In this document: in pieces, positions 43,982 to 51,280 of the stretch
Numbering within the stretch: the stretch's first letter is position 1
Layout of the letters: each line of letters starts with the position of its first letter
Source of the DNA: Treponema sp. Marseille-Q4130
Lineage (GTDB): Bacteria > Spirochaetota > Spirochaetia > Treponematales > Treponemataceae
Length of the DNA: 64,000 nt
NCBI RefSeq assembly: GCF_014334325.1
Contig: NZ_JACSET010000009.1
Span: 1-64,000, forward strand
Direction: 5' to 3'
Position numbers and translations under genes: made by a program
Notes under the pieces: generated by a model
Told to the model about the DNA's origin: nothing
The model's input: the letters and a program-made list of their open reading frames with translations, nothing else
Database searches by the model: none

Positions 43982-44428
43982 ATGGACTTAAGAACAGTTT
44001 TAACGACCGATACCGTAGATCTCCATCTCAAGGGAACGACAAAGGAAGCGATTATCGACGAGATGCTCGAATTGCTCGTAAAGGCCGGTAAAGTTACGGA
44101 TAAAGCGGCCGCCCGCGAATGCGTACTCGACCGAGAACGCAAAATGTCTACCGGCATGAAGCACGGCATCGCGATCCCTCACGGAAAAACGGACACGGTG
44201 AGCGACCTCGTCGCGTGCATCGGCATTTCCGACAATCCCGTCGATTTCGATTCTCTCGATCAGGAGCCGTGCCGCATCTTTATCATGACGCTTTCTCCGG
44301 TAAACAAAACCGGTCCGCATCTTCAGTTCCTCGCGGAAGTAAGTCTTCTGTTTAAGAGCCCGGAAAAACGGCAGCTCATCCTCGAAACGCAGGACAAAGC
44401 GGAAGTCATCAGAATACTCACCGAATAG
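43982..44428 (+). CDS. ptsN: PTS EIIA component, PtsN (EIIA-Ntr) type
   Basis: This 148-residue EIIA of the fructose/Ntr family has the phospho-accepting His in MKHGIAIPHGKT near residue 65 and GPHLQFLAEVSLLF further on. With no EIIB/EIIC gene near, it is probably regulatory, sensing nitrogen or carbon state by phosphate from HPr/NPr, as in other treponemes. It is transcribed from a leaderless-type promoter and ended by a hairpin at 44459-44490. Confidence 0.88.
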   Translation: MDLRTVLTTDTVDLHLKGTTKEAIIDEMLELLVKAGKVTDKAAARECVLDRERKMSTGMKHGIAIPHGKTDTVSDLVACIGISDNPVDFDSLDQEPCRIFIMTLSPVNKTGPHLQFLAEVSLLFKSPEKRQLILETQDKAEVIRILTE

Positions 44429-44458
44429 CGTTTTTATTTTTTGTAAAACGGTCAAAGG

Positions 44459-44490
44459 CGGTCTTTATGTATTGCATGAAGACCGTTTTT
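44459..44490 (+). terminator. Terminator of ptsN, overlapping the next promoter
   Basis: CGGTCTT (44459-44465) pairs with AAGACCG (44479-44485), followed by TTTTTATTTT. The -35 box of the next gene (44472-44477) lies in the loop. Confidence 0.6.
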
Positions 44491-44500
44491 ATTTTAAACT
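44472..44500 (+). promoter_or_regulatory. Leaderless-type promoter of the 44507 gene
   Basis: TTGCAT (44472-44477), a 17-nt spacer, TAAACT (44495-44500), then 6 nt to the ATG at 44507. Confidence 0.5.
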
Positions 44501-44506
44501 CACGGC

Positions 44507-45046
44507 ATGAAACTCGACGCGCGCTTCGAATCGAAAAACGGAAAACTCTATGCGCTCAAAACGGGCGAGGAAGCCGATACGGGCGCTTTGATTCCGTTCG
44601 ACTCGAGCGTTCTTTCAGGCGCTTCGTCCGAAAGTGCGGAAGCGGAAGCACAAACATTTTCGCATGATGCGGGTAAAATCCTCGCCGTATACGTTCCGCT
44701 CCGCGCCGCAGAAATTTCTGAAAATACGTACGATGAAATGTATCTTGCAGCTCTCCGCATGTTTTTAAAAGGTATCGAAGCGTGCGGCGCGTATGCTGTC
44801 GTCGTACCGATTTCGGACTGCAGCGCGGAGCGGTTAACGCAAGCGATGTGCCATACGGCGCGGAGGATCAAAGACTGCGCAGCCGTCATCGGTTTTGCGC
44901 TCCCCGATGCACTGACGGAAAGCGAAGCGACAGCCTTTATCGACGCGATGAGCGCAAAGCACGCGCACTACGTCTATTTTTCGAACCGGCATAGGCTCTC
45001 GTCTTTCGTCGCGTACGCCGTCGAGAGCGGACGCGGGCAATCGTAA
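44507..45046 (+). CDS. Hypothetical protein
   Basis: This 179-residue soluble protein has no recognised family. A mixed N-terminal region precedes an alpha/beta stretch (DEMYLAALRMFLKGIEACGAYAVVVPIS, read in parts) and AAVIGFALPDA. It has no signal peptide or membrane helix. Codon use resembles neighbours, and the frame is supported by a promoter immediately before the ATG. Confidence 0.6.
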   Translation: MKLDARFESKNGKLYALKTGEEADTGALIPFDSSVLSGASSESAEAEAQTFSHDAGKILAVYVPLRAAEISENTYDEMYLAALRMFLKGIEACGAYAVVVPISDCSAERLTQAMCHTARRIKDCAAVIGFALPDALTESEATAFIDAMSAKHAHYVYFSNRHRLSSFVAYAVESGRGQS

Positions 45047-45141
45047 GCTTTCGCCGCAGGCGGAAAAGCGGCCGCATGCAGACGTAAGCTTTCGCCGTAA
45101 ACACATCGAATATTTCGCTCACTGTACTTTTATTCTGCCTT

Positions 45142-45293
45142 AAAATTATGCAGCGAGTAAATCTTCAGATTTAGGAACTGGGCAATTCGTGCGCGCAAGC
45201 GCACACGTGTATCAGCGAGTTTTCTTTTGAAAACGGTTTGCCCTGCAAACTTGAAGTTAAACGAAACGCGCTATTTCAGCGTCTCGTTTAAAC
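45142..45293 (+). repeat. Multi-hairpin repeat, copy 2 (diverged)
   Basis: Contains AAATCT/AGATTT, GTGCGC-GCAA-GCGCAC, CGAGTTTTC with GAAAAC, and AAACGAAACGC-GCTATTTCA-GCGTCTCGTTT, matching the order of hairpins in copies 1 and 3 with changed stem bases and a 20-bp insertion. Copies 2 and 3 stand in tandem and fill the 473-bp gap 45047-45519 together. Confidence 0.65.
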
Positions 45294-45302
45294 CTTCCTT
45301 AA

Positions 45303-45437
45303 AATGCGGCATTGCAGAAAATGTCAATTTTCGAAAATGCCGCAGCCGTGTGCGGGAGCGCACAAGTACATCAGCGAGTTTTCTGCAAGAAAACTCGATA
45401 TTAAACGAAACGCGCTATTTCAGCGTTTCGTTTAAAC
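45303..45437 (+). repeat. 135-bp multi-hairpin repeat, copy 3
   Basis: AATGCGGCATTGCAG to GCGTTTCGTTTAAAC, exactly 135 bp like copy 1. The outer stem GCGGCATT/AATGCCGC is perfect here while copy 1 has a weaker version. It stands at the edge of the AT-rich island. Confidence 0.8.
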
Positions 45438-45519
45438 CTTCGTATTATTCCGAAAGCTTTCCGTTTTTTATATTTTCTAATTTATATGCACTATTATCCA
45501 AGTGAATGATTAAATAATT

Positions 45520-45885
45520 TTATTTTAATAATTTATATTTTTCAAAAATATCAGTGTCGATTTTTTCTTGATTCATGTGAATTAATTTTAATACCAAAGG
45601 TTTCATTATTTCCTCATTTATTTTTTTAATTTCTTTTTCGAAAACATTTGTTTCCGCTTTTGAAAGTGTGTTTTCAGAATTACCGATATTTAAACAACCG
45701 AATTCATCAAATGAAATTCTTTCCAAATAAATCAAATTATTTTTTTTATTAAAATCAATAAAAACGCTTCCTTCATAACAACCCAAACAATATTTTGCAG
45801 TTCTTGATTTCGGCATTTTATAAGTATAAAAATTCAATCGATTACCGATCTCTTCCGCTTTTGTATTTCGCTTATTCTTTTTCAT
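45520..45885 (-). CDS. Hypothetical protein of the AT-rich island
   Basis: This 121-residue Lys/Asn-rich protein has no recognised family, signal peptide or membrane helix. It includes KYCLGCYEGSVFIDF and FDEFGCLNIGN. Its base composition is far more AT-rich than genes outside 45.5-50.7 kb, suggesting acquisition. It is 21 nt downstream of the next gene and on the same strand. Confidence 0.55.
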   Translation of the reverse strand: MKKNKRNTKAEEIGNRLNFYTYKMPKSRTAKYCLGCYEGSVFIDFNKKNNLIYLERISFDEFGCLNIGNSENTLSKAETNVFEKEIKKINEEIMKPLVLKLIHMNQEKIDTDIFEKYKLLK

Positions 45886-45906
45886 TGTAATCAGACGCTT
45901 CCGACT

Positions 45907-46311
45907 TTATTTTTGAAAATATTTTAATATAAACATTAAAATAAGACTGAAAAATAGAACGATCCTTATAATTAAACTGAATTTGGACATTTTTAATTTT
46001 ACATTTTCAATTTCATAGTTTATTTTTAAATATTTGAATGGATTTGCCCAAGGATTAAAACCGAACTGAAACGTTTCTTTTTCAGTTTGCAGTTCAAGAA
46101 CATTTACAGGAACAAACATTTGTTTTGTCTTGTAAAGTTTAGCAATTTTTATTTCAGAAAACAATATTTTCCAATTCCCACATTCTATACAGTCTTCAAA
46201 AACAGAAAATACTCCTCTTCTTGCAACAATCCAATTTGCAGAATATTTGGGATTACCATTTTCATTTTTTGTGGCTTTTGTAATACAACTATATATTTTT
46301 TTATTTCCCAT
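45907..46311 (-). CDS. Hypothetical protein with C-terminal membrane helix
   Basis: This 134-residue protein has a soluble N-terminal part with WIVARRGVFSVFEDCIECGNW, possibly a PH-like fold. It ends in one membrane helix (residues about 112-131). Function is unknown. AT-rich like its neighbours. Confidence 0.55.
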   Translation of the reverse strand: MGNKKIYSCITKATKNENGNPKYSANWIVARRGVFSVFEDCIECGNWKILFSEIKIAKLYKTKQMFVPVNVLELQTEKETFQFGFNPWANPFKYLKINYEIENVKLKMSKFSLIIRIVLFFSLILMFILKYFQK

Positions 46312-46376
46312 AAAAAACCTCTAAAATTTTATTAGAAATCAATTTTCGTCTTTCGCAGAATATATACTCTATAAAT

Positions 46377-46414
46377 GGGGCTGTCTCAAAAGTCGGTTAC
46401 TTTCTCGACAGCCC
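46377..46414. repeat. Hairpin of the GGCTGTC family
   Basis: GGGGCTGTC and GACAGCCC flank the inner sequence AAAAGTCGGTTACTTT, matching the terminator at 42013-42051 in the opposite orientation. It lies between two genes of the island. Confidence 0.6.
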
Positions 46415-46441
46415 GTCGAGTTTAAAATTAAGTCTTTGCTA

Positions 46442-46879
46442 TTACTCTGCATTCTCTTTCCAGATTTCTAAATTATATTTTAAAGAATTTATTTGTTGAA
46501 ATATCTGCATGGTTTCGATCTCATTTTTCCATTCTTCAAGTGTTTTTTTATTTTCGAACGAATTATACCATTCTTCATATGATTCTATTGTTGAAAATTT
46601 TTCTTCAAATGGGATTGTCAATGTAATATGTATTTGTATTATATCTTCATCTTTTAGCAGTTGTCGAACAAAATCAATTTTCAAATTCTTGCCATTACCC
46701 CAATCGTAAACACCATATTGGAAAAGTAACATATCTGCATCTTCCCAGCGGTTATATTTTTTACTTTCCTTTAAATAATTTTCAATAAAAACTTTTACTA
46801 TATTTTTCACAGAATTATCAGTTTTTAACTTGTTTTTATATTCTTTTAATATCGTATCTTCAAATTTACTAAAAATCAT
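46442..46879 (-). CDS. Hypothetical acidic protein
   Basis: This 145-residue protein has no recognised family. It has WEDADMLLFQYGVYDWGNGK followed by a beta-strand (IIQIHITLTIPFE) and a helical end. The ATG at 46879 follows TTGGAG directly after the upstream gene's stop; six codons of extension to 46897 lack a ribosome-binding site. This size and layout is common among immunity-type or cassette-borne proteins, but nothing proves such a role. Confidence 0.55.
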   Translation of the reverse strand: MIFSKFEDTILKEYKNKLKTDNSVKNIVKVFIENYLKESKKYNRWEDADMLLFQYGVYDWGNGKNLKIDFVRQLLKDEDIIQIHITLTIPFEEKFSTIESYEEWYNSFENKKTLEEWKNEIETMQIFQQINSLKYNLEIWKENAE

Positions 46880-46905
46880 ATATTCTCCAAATTGCACCGC
46901 ACGGT

Positions 46906-47412
46906 TTATTCCTCTAATAATTTCATTACGTTCTTGGCATCTTTTATTTTGTAAAACCCCGGAACGCTTAATTCAGAGGATAATCCGTATGACGTAAATC
47001 CGGATCGGTGAAAAAAACTCGGCTGTTCGGCGAACAGAATAGTTCCTGTTCCGTTTGCATATTCTATCAGTCTTAATGTAGTCCATTTCCCCTTCGGTAT
47101 GCTTTCGATTCTTTTGTATTTTACAATTATTACTCTTTTATCCGTAACAAAATATTCTGTATTTTTTCTATTTAAGTAATCATGTATAAAGCGTCCTATC
47201 GTAATGTAAATTCCCGCTAAAATAAAAGGTATGCCCCACAACGTAAAAAAAATAGGAGCATCCTTTATTCGTAATACGTTTATTTCCCAAAAAACAACAA
47301 ATCCTGCCCATAATACAGAAAAAGGGATCATAAAAATATCTGATTTTGTAAATACAATGCCTTGCTTGGGTTTTCCTTTCCAAAGCAAACTTTCATCAAT
47401 ATCAAATTTCAT
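46906..47412 (-). CDS. PH-domain (YdbS/bPH-like) membrane protein
   Basis: This 168-residue protein has two membrane helices (residues about 28-50 and 55-80) and a bacterial PH-like domain with TEYFVTDKRVIIV and KWTTLRLIEY. Function is unknown. The leader of this gene (GGACGCTCCGCC...GCTGGGAG) abuts a repeated cassette-like junction. Confidence 0.65.
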   Translation of the reverse strand: MKFDIDESLLWKGKPKQGIVFTKSDIFMIPFSVLWAGFVVFWEINVLRIKDAPIFFTLWGIPFILAGIYITIGRFIHDYLNRKNTEYFVTDKRVIIVKYKRIESIPKGKWTTLRLIEYANGTGTILFAEQPSFFHRSGFTSYGLSSELSVPGFYKIKDAKNVMKLLEE

Positions 47413-47436
47413 AATTACTCCCAGCTCTTCGCCTCG

Positions 47437-47488
47437 GCGGAGCGTCCGTATAACATACGCTTTACCTGTTATTGATAATTAAATACGG
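47437..47488 (-). repeat. Cassette-like junction with duplicated gene tail
   Basis: On the minus strand this reads GGAAAAGCCGTATTTAATTA, TCAATAACAGGTAAAGCG, TATGTTATACGGACGC. It is nearly identical to 49676-49728, where the first part is the coding end (GKAIFNYQ-stop) of a small gene. Here the same tail (GKAVFNYQ-stop) has no gene body. ATAACA/TGTTAT form a short stem. Confidence 0.6.
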
Positions 47489-47507
47489 CTTTTCCAATAC
47501 TCACTAT

Positions 47508-47912
47508 TTATTTCTCGGTCTTTTTTGTCAATGCTATGCGTAACATCAGCAGACTTAAACATAAAGTTACCGGCGTAAATATTATTTTTTCAAAAAGTGT
47601 TTTTGCAAGTATATTTCCAACAGTATTAAAAGAAAATATTATAAACAAAATCCACGCAATAACTTTACCGGTTGTTTTTTCTGAGAAATATTTTTTATAT
47701 AAGAGCACATATAGAAGACAAATTGTTTGTACTAAAATTGAAATTAATTCAAATATAAAAAGTTCACCTTTTGTTTTCAGTTGTCCGCCCCATAAGTAGT
47801 CTACAGGTATAATATCCAAAAATATTATTGAAATTATTATAGCAATATGGAAAACCATAAAAACAGAAAAAACAATTTTCAATATCCTTAATGTCTTTTG
47901 AATAGAAATCAT
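47508..47912 (-). CDS. Four-helix membrane protein
   Basis: This 134-residue integral membrane protein has about four helices and the motif PVDYLWGGQLKTKGEL in the first loop, seen in a family of small uncharacterised membrane proteins. GGAGG precedes the ATG. AT-rich and cassette-like in setting. Confidence 0.6.
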   Translation of the reverse strand: MISIQKTLRILKIVFSVFMVFHIAIIISIIFLDIIPVDYLWGGQLKTKGELFIFELISILVQTICLLYVLLYKKYFSEKTTGKVIAWILFIIFSFNTVGNILAKTLFEKIIFTPVTLCLSLLMLRIALTKKTEK

Positions 47913-48262
47913 AGAACCTCCTCCATATTATATTAATTGAATAATATGGATTTTTATAGATAGTATACGATAAGACAATGCAAATTTTACTTTCTCCCCT
48001 GCGCGGAGCGTCCGCCTGACATTTACTTAACCTGCATTTGCGGCTTGTCCGCGTGTCGACTTTGAACCTGTGTTATACGAATACAGCTTTTTTGTGTTAA
48101 TACACCATGTTCTTTTTCTGGATTCTTTGCAAGAAGATATACACAACATTGGTTCATACTTACTTTCCGTTTATAGTATATATCTTCTGTACTTTAATCT
48201 TTTTATCAGGCCAATATGTATACTTTACTTTTTGAACAGATTGCTCTATAAGTTCTTCATTT
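47913..48262. other. 350-bp gap with cassette-like junction and gene fragment
   Basis: On the minus strand, GTATAACACAGG to GCAGGTTAAGTAAATGTCAGGC (about 48085-48012), then GGACGCTCCGCG, repeats the junction seen at 47437-47488 and 49676-49728. A 44-codon frame (48157-48023) and a +1-frame coding-like stretch ending at 48160 (VKYTYWPDKKIKVQK) are present, with no convincing gene. Confidence 0.4.
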
Positions 48263-49258
48263 TCAGTCTGATTTTGCCTCAAGCGTATCGCGTTGATACT
48301 CTATAGTTTTTACTTCCAGCGTCTCCAAAATTGAAGGAATAATTTTTTCCAATTCAGAATCTTTAATTTTCCTGTCAATTGCGATATATAGAATTTTTCC
48401 GTTACAAGGAAACAGATATACTTCTCTGAATGAATTTGATCCGGTCTTTACAGTCTCCTTTACACCCTCAAGGCCGTTTGCAGTTTTCACTTTTACAACA
48501 TCCGATTTTTTTACCGAATGTGTTTCCTTTAGAAAATCCCCGAAAGCAATCAAAAAATCCGTCCATGTATCGTAATATGTCGAAAATTCAATAAGTTGAA
48601 ATGAGCCTATTGAAAAAAATTCCTTAAAAGGTTTTTTAAGTGAAAAACCTGCCCAATAAGAATAATCGACCGTTGAATATACTTTTGCAAAGTTTTTCTG
48701 AGCAGGAAAAAGTTTGTTTTGGAGTGCGGTAAATTCTTTATATCCGGCCGGTAAAATAAATGAAAAATCATCCTCTTCTATTTTTATTTTACCGCGAATT
48801 TCAAAATTGTAATTGCCGGTATAACCGATGTTTTCATCATCAAACATCGCACCGATACACAAGTAATTATCCTCGTAGATATATTCGGAACCGTCTTCAA
48901 AAATTATTTTTAGATGAATTAACCATTCATATTCAGAACCGTAATATTCCTCATATAATTCTCTTGTAATTCCCCCAATTCTACCCGACGGAATTTTCTT
49001 AAGAACATATTTACATTTATTGTTTTTTATTTGAACCGGCATTTCGTAACATACGGTTTCATTATTGTTCTTATCGAGAAATAAAAGTTTTGCCGTTCCT
49101 TCAACAGCTTTTTCTTTCGGTATTGTAAACGTTATTTTTTCAATAGCATCTTTATAGTACATCTGCGAGTATTTATACGATGAACTGAAATTTTGCTGAG
49201 CATTACAATCGAATAGAAAGATATTAAACAAAACTAAAAATACATAAGTTTTTTTCAT
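48263..49258 (-). CDS. Hypothetical exported protein
   Basis: This 331-residue protein has a signal peptide (MKKTYVFLVLFNIFLFDCNA). Two parts follow: a beta-rich region with GRIGGITRELYEEYYG, and a C-terminal region (FSFILPAGYKEFTALQNKLFP, SYWAGFSLKKPFKEFF) like proteins that resemble phospholipid or protease-associated 'PsbP-like' folds, although this is not certain. A coding-like stretch continues in the +1 frame past its stop to 48160, so the end may be frameshifted. Confidence 0.6.
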   Translation of the reverse strand: MKKTYVFLVLFNIFLFDCNAQQNFSSSYKYSQMYYKDAIEKITFTIPKEKAVEGTAKLLFLDKNNNETVCYEMPVQIKNNKCKYVLKKIPSGRIGGITRELYEEYYGSEYEWLIHLKIIFEDGSEYIYEDNYLCIGAMFDDENIGYTGNYNFEIRGKIKIEEDDFSFILPAGYKEFTALQNKLFPAQKNFAKVYSTVDYSYWAGFSLKKPFKEFFSIGSFQLIEFSTYYDTWTDFLIAFGDFLKETHSVKKSDVVKVKTANGLEGVKETVKTGSNSFREVYLFPCNGKILYIAIDRKIKDSELEKIIPSILETLEVKTIEYQRDTLEAKSD

Positions 49259-49328
49259 TTCCCAACCTTCACACTATCGGCGTGTGCGCCTAATATTGTT
49301 TTAAAATGCAAACGGGCGATGCTCGTTC

Positions 49329-49367
49329 TTAGTCGCCTTTTTCGGGAACATAATTTGATTTTACCAT
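49329..49367 (-). pseudogene. mazF remnant (first 12 codons only)
   Basis: Overlapping the mazE-like stop, ATG at 49367 opens MVKSNYVPEKGD and then stops at TAA (49331-49329). This matches the start of MazF toxins (MV...YVPxxGD), and the 4-to-5-nt overlap with the antitoxin is that of a mazEF operon. The rest of the toxin gene is missing, replaced by a cassette-like junction. Confidence 0.65.
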
Positions 49368-49594
49368 TCTTCTTTACCCGCCGCATAACCTGTTGAAACT
49401 TCCGAATGAATGTTATCAGGTGTAACAAGAGCCAGCATATCATCAAGCGATTTTTTCTGAGGAAGAATTACCATTTTGCCCTTTTCAGCAATTACTTCGA
49501 TTTTACTGCCGCTTCTTACATTATTATCTTTTGCCCAAAAAGAAGGAATCCTAAAACCGAGGCTGTTACCCCATTTCTGAACTACTACCTGCAT
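49361..49594 (-). CDS. mazE: MazE-like antitoxin (AbrB/SpoVT fold)
   Basis: This 77-residue antitoxin has QKWGNSLGFRIPSFWAKDNN and SKIEVIAEKGKMVIL, the swapped-hairpin DNA-binding fold, and an acidic C-terminal tail that would bind MazF. GGAGGTG precedes the ATG at 49594; the long open frame to 50065 is a merger with the upstream frameshifted gene. It is an orphan, since only a stub of mazF remains. Confidence 0.85.
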   Translation of the reverse strand: MQVVVQKWGNSLGFRIPSFWAKDNNVRSGSKIEVIAEKGKMVILPQKKSLDDMLALVTPDNIHSEVSTGYAAGKEEW

Positions 49595-49675
49595 AACACA
49601 CCTCCATATAGTGAGAATGTCGGTTTTGAAAGGCGGTACTTTTTTCATTTTATATCCAATGTGCGCCCCAATGCG

Positions 49676-49728
49676 GGCATCCGTATAACATTCGCTTAAC
49701 CTGTTATTGATAATTAAATATGGCTTTT
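49676..49728 (-). repeat. Cassette-like junction, intact-gene copy
   Basis: On the minus strand GGAAAAGCCATATTTAATTA, TCAATAACAGGTTAAGCG, AATGTTATACGGATGC. It starts inside the last codons of the lipoprotein gene at 49704 and matches 47437-47488 over about 50 bp. Confidence 0.6.
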
Positions 49729-50005
49729 CCGTATGTACACAGTACATAGTTATTTCCGTCGGAATCTTTTTTAAATACAAACAGTTCCGTATCTTTTTTC
49801 GAGATACGTTCAAATCTGTGATTAACGATTTCATCTTCGTTCCACGCAAAAACCGCATCGGAGCTTTTATGCAATTGAATAAAATCCCGTATCTTCCGAA
49901 CGATCGCGCTTCTGTTTTTCGCAGGCAAATCTTCACAAGATTTTTTTTGCAGGAAATAGAAATCGGCAATAACAAAAACAATACAAACAGTAATTTCGCC
50001 GTCAT
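49704..50005 (-). pseudogene. Small lipoprotein gene with frameshift in an A8 tract
   Basis: ATG at 50005 opens a lipoprotein signal MTAKLLFVLFLLLPISISC-KK. A run of eight A (49931-49938) follows the lipobox. The frame then runs out, while the rest (AKNRSAIVRKIRDFIQ, FVFKKDSDGNNYVLCTYGK, FNYQ-stop) is in the next frame. Nine A would join the two parts into one protein of about 100 residues. It is either inactivated or phase-variable. Confidence 0.65.
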
Positions 50006-50110
50006 ATCGTTTACATCGCGCAGCTTAGCTTTTCCGTCCGTCGGCAAGGAGTTTAAACTTCGCAAATATGCGTCGCCTCATGTTTGAAAATCGCGTGCGG
50101 CAAAGTACAC

Positions 50111-50674
50111 TTACAAATCTTTCGCATCTTGAAAATATTCCGCGTAGATTTGCAGATGAACGTCTTCGTTGTCTTCAGTCGTTACAAAAATATCGTACAC
50201 CTGCACATTCCTCAGTCGGGAAAACATTTCAGGATTCGGAGCTTCCTGCGTTCCGTGCATTTGGGCATCAAGATCTTTTTCATCGATTACGTCGAGTAGT
50301 TTTGAAAATCGTATACGATTCTTTTTTATCGCGTTATTCAATTTTTTCAGTGCCGCATCTTTTATATTGTACAAAGTGACCATATACGCGAGTTCACCGC
50401 CGCTGTCGTCAAGCGCCTGCACCATCGAAGTGCATTTTAATCCCGTAATGTGAAATTTTTTATTATTCGCCGAAGCGATTAATAAATCGGCATCTTCATT
50501 CGGAATGCCGTTCGTTTGAACGGCGGTAACTCCCATGTCTTTTATGACCATGTTTAAAAAAAACAGGGCGACATTGTTGTTTACTTCCGTAACCGTTTTT
50601 TCAGGTTCGTATTCATTGGCAAACACGCCGCTGAATCCCATTACCAATAAAATCAACAAGAAAAGCTTTTTCAT
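50111..50674 (-). CDS. Hypothetical exported protein
   Basis: This 187-residue protein has a cleavable signal peptide (MKKLFLLILLVMGFSGVFA) and a soluble domain with VALFFLNMVIKDMGV and VYDIFVTTEDNEDVHLQIYAEYF. No family was recognised. Promoter TTGAAA-17-TACACT lies upstream with a leader and GGAGG. Its composition is nearer that of the core genome than the rest of the island. Confidence 0.6.
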   Translation of the reverse strand: MKKLFLLILLVMGFSGVFANEYEPEKTVTEVNNNVALFFLNMVIKDMGVTAVQTNGIPNEDADLLIASANNKKFHITGLKCTSMVQALDDSGGELAYMVTLYNIKDAALKKLNNAIKKNRIRFSKLLDVIDEKDLDAQMHGTQEAPNPEMFSRLRNVQVYDIFVTTEDNEDVHLQIYAEYFQDAKDL

Positions 50675-50826
50675 TTTTCCTCCGAATTGCTTCCTGCCGC
50701 AAGTGTATAGTCGTTCCGCATCGTTTTCAAGTCTTCTTACCGATTCAAAAATCTCACGCGATTTATATTAAAAATAAATCAATACGCATTATGAACACGC
50801 GTCTTCGATAAACACGTCTCCATATC

Positions 50827-50855
50827 TTGGTTTTTGTCCGCCTTTGTGCTACACT
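50827..50855 (+). promoter_or_regulatory. Leaderless-type promoter of queD
   Basis: TTGGTT (50827-50832), a 17-nt spacer, TACACT (50850-50855), then 7 nt to the ATG at 50863. Confidence 0.55.
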
Positions 50856-50862
50856 CGGTTTC

Positions 50863-51264
50863 ATGTTTGAAATACGTGTCGAAGCGAATTTTTCCGCAGC
50901 GCATTTTCTCCGCGATTACAACGGAAAGTGCGAAAGCCTGCACGGCCACAATTATACCGTACGCGCTCATGTAAAAGGAAGTACGCTCGGAAGCGGCGGT
51001 ATGCTCATCGATTTTGCAAAGCTGAAAGCGGCGCTCAGAGCAGTATGCGCAGAGCTCGATCATACGAACTTAAACGATCATGCCGTCTTTTTGCAAAATC
51101 CGAGCGCCGAGCGCATTGCAAAATACATCTACGATGCGCTCATCGACAAAATGCGCCATACAGGCATCGATCTGTCGTACGCGAACGGAAAGGTGACCGC
51201 TTTTTTGGCAGCCGTCGACGTATTTGAAACCGATACGAGCCGTGCCCGCTACAGTCCTGAATGA
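50863..51264 (+). CDS. queD: 6-carboxytetrahydropterin synthase QueD
   Basis: This 133-residue PTPS-family enzyme makes carboxytetrahydropterin for queuosine. Zinc His residues are in FSAAHFL and LHGHNY, and the catalytic Cys in GKCESLHGH. LDHTNLND and the Glu near the C-terminus (VFETDT) complete the fold. QueC/QueE are not near. The ATG at 50863 begins the conserved MFEIRVEANFSAAH; the frame to 50827 crosses the promoter. Confidence 0.92.
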   Translation: MFEIRVEANFSAAHFLRDYNGKCESLHGHNYTVRAHVKGSTLGSGGMLIDFAKLKAALRAVCAELDHTNLNDHAVFLQNPSAERIAKYIYDALIDKMRHTGIDLSYANGKVTAFLAAVDVFETDTSRARYSPE

Positions 51265-51280
51265 AGTACGTGACTTTTTT

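Noticed and set aside
48008-48085. Canonical integron attC site
   Set aside because: Outer boxes resembling GTATAAC and GTCAGGC are present, but the inner L boxes are in direct, not inverted, orientation. It is reported only as a cassette-like junction.
48070-48306. 78-codon plus-strand frame
   Set aside because: Overlaps a junction repeat and the end of a minus-strand gene; no ribosome-binding site or family.
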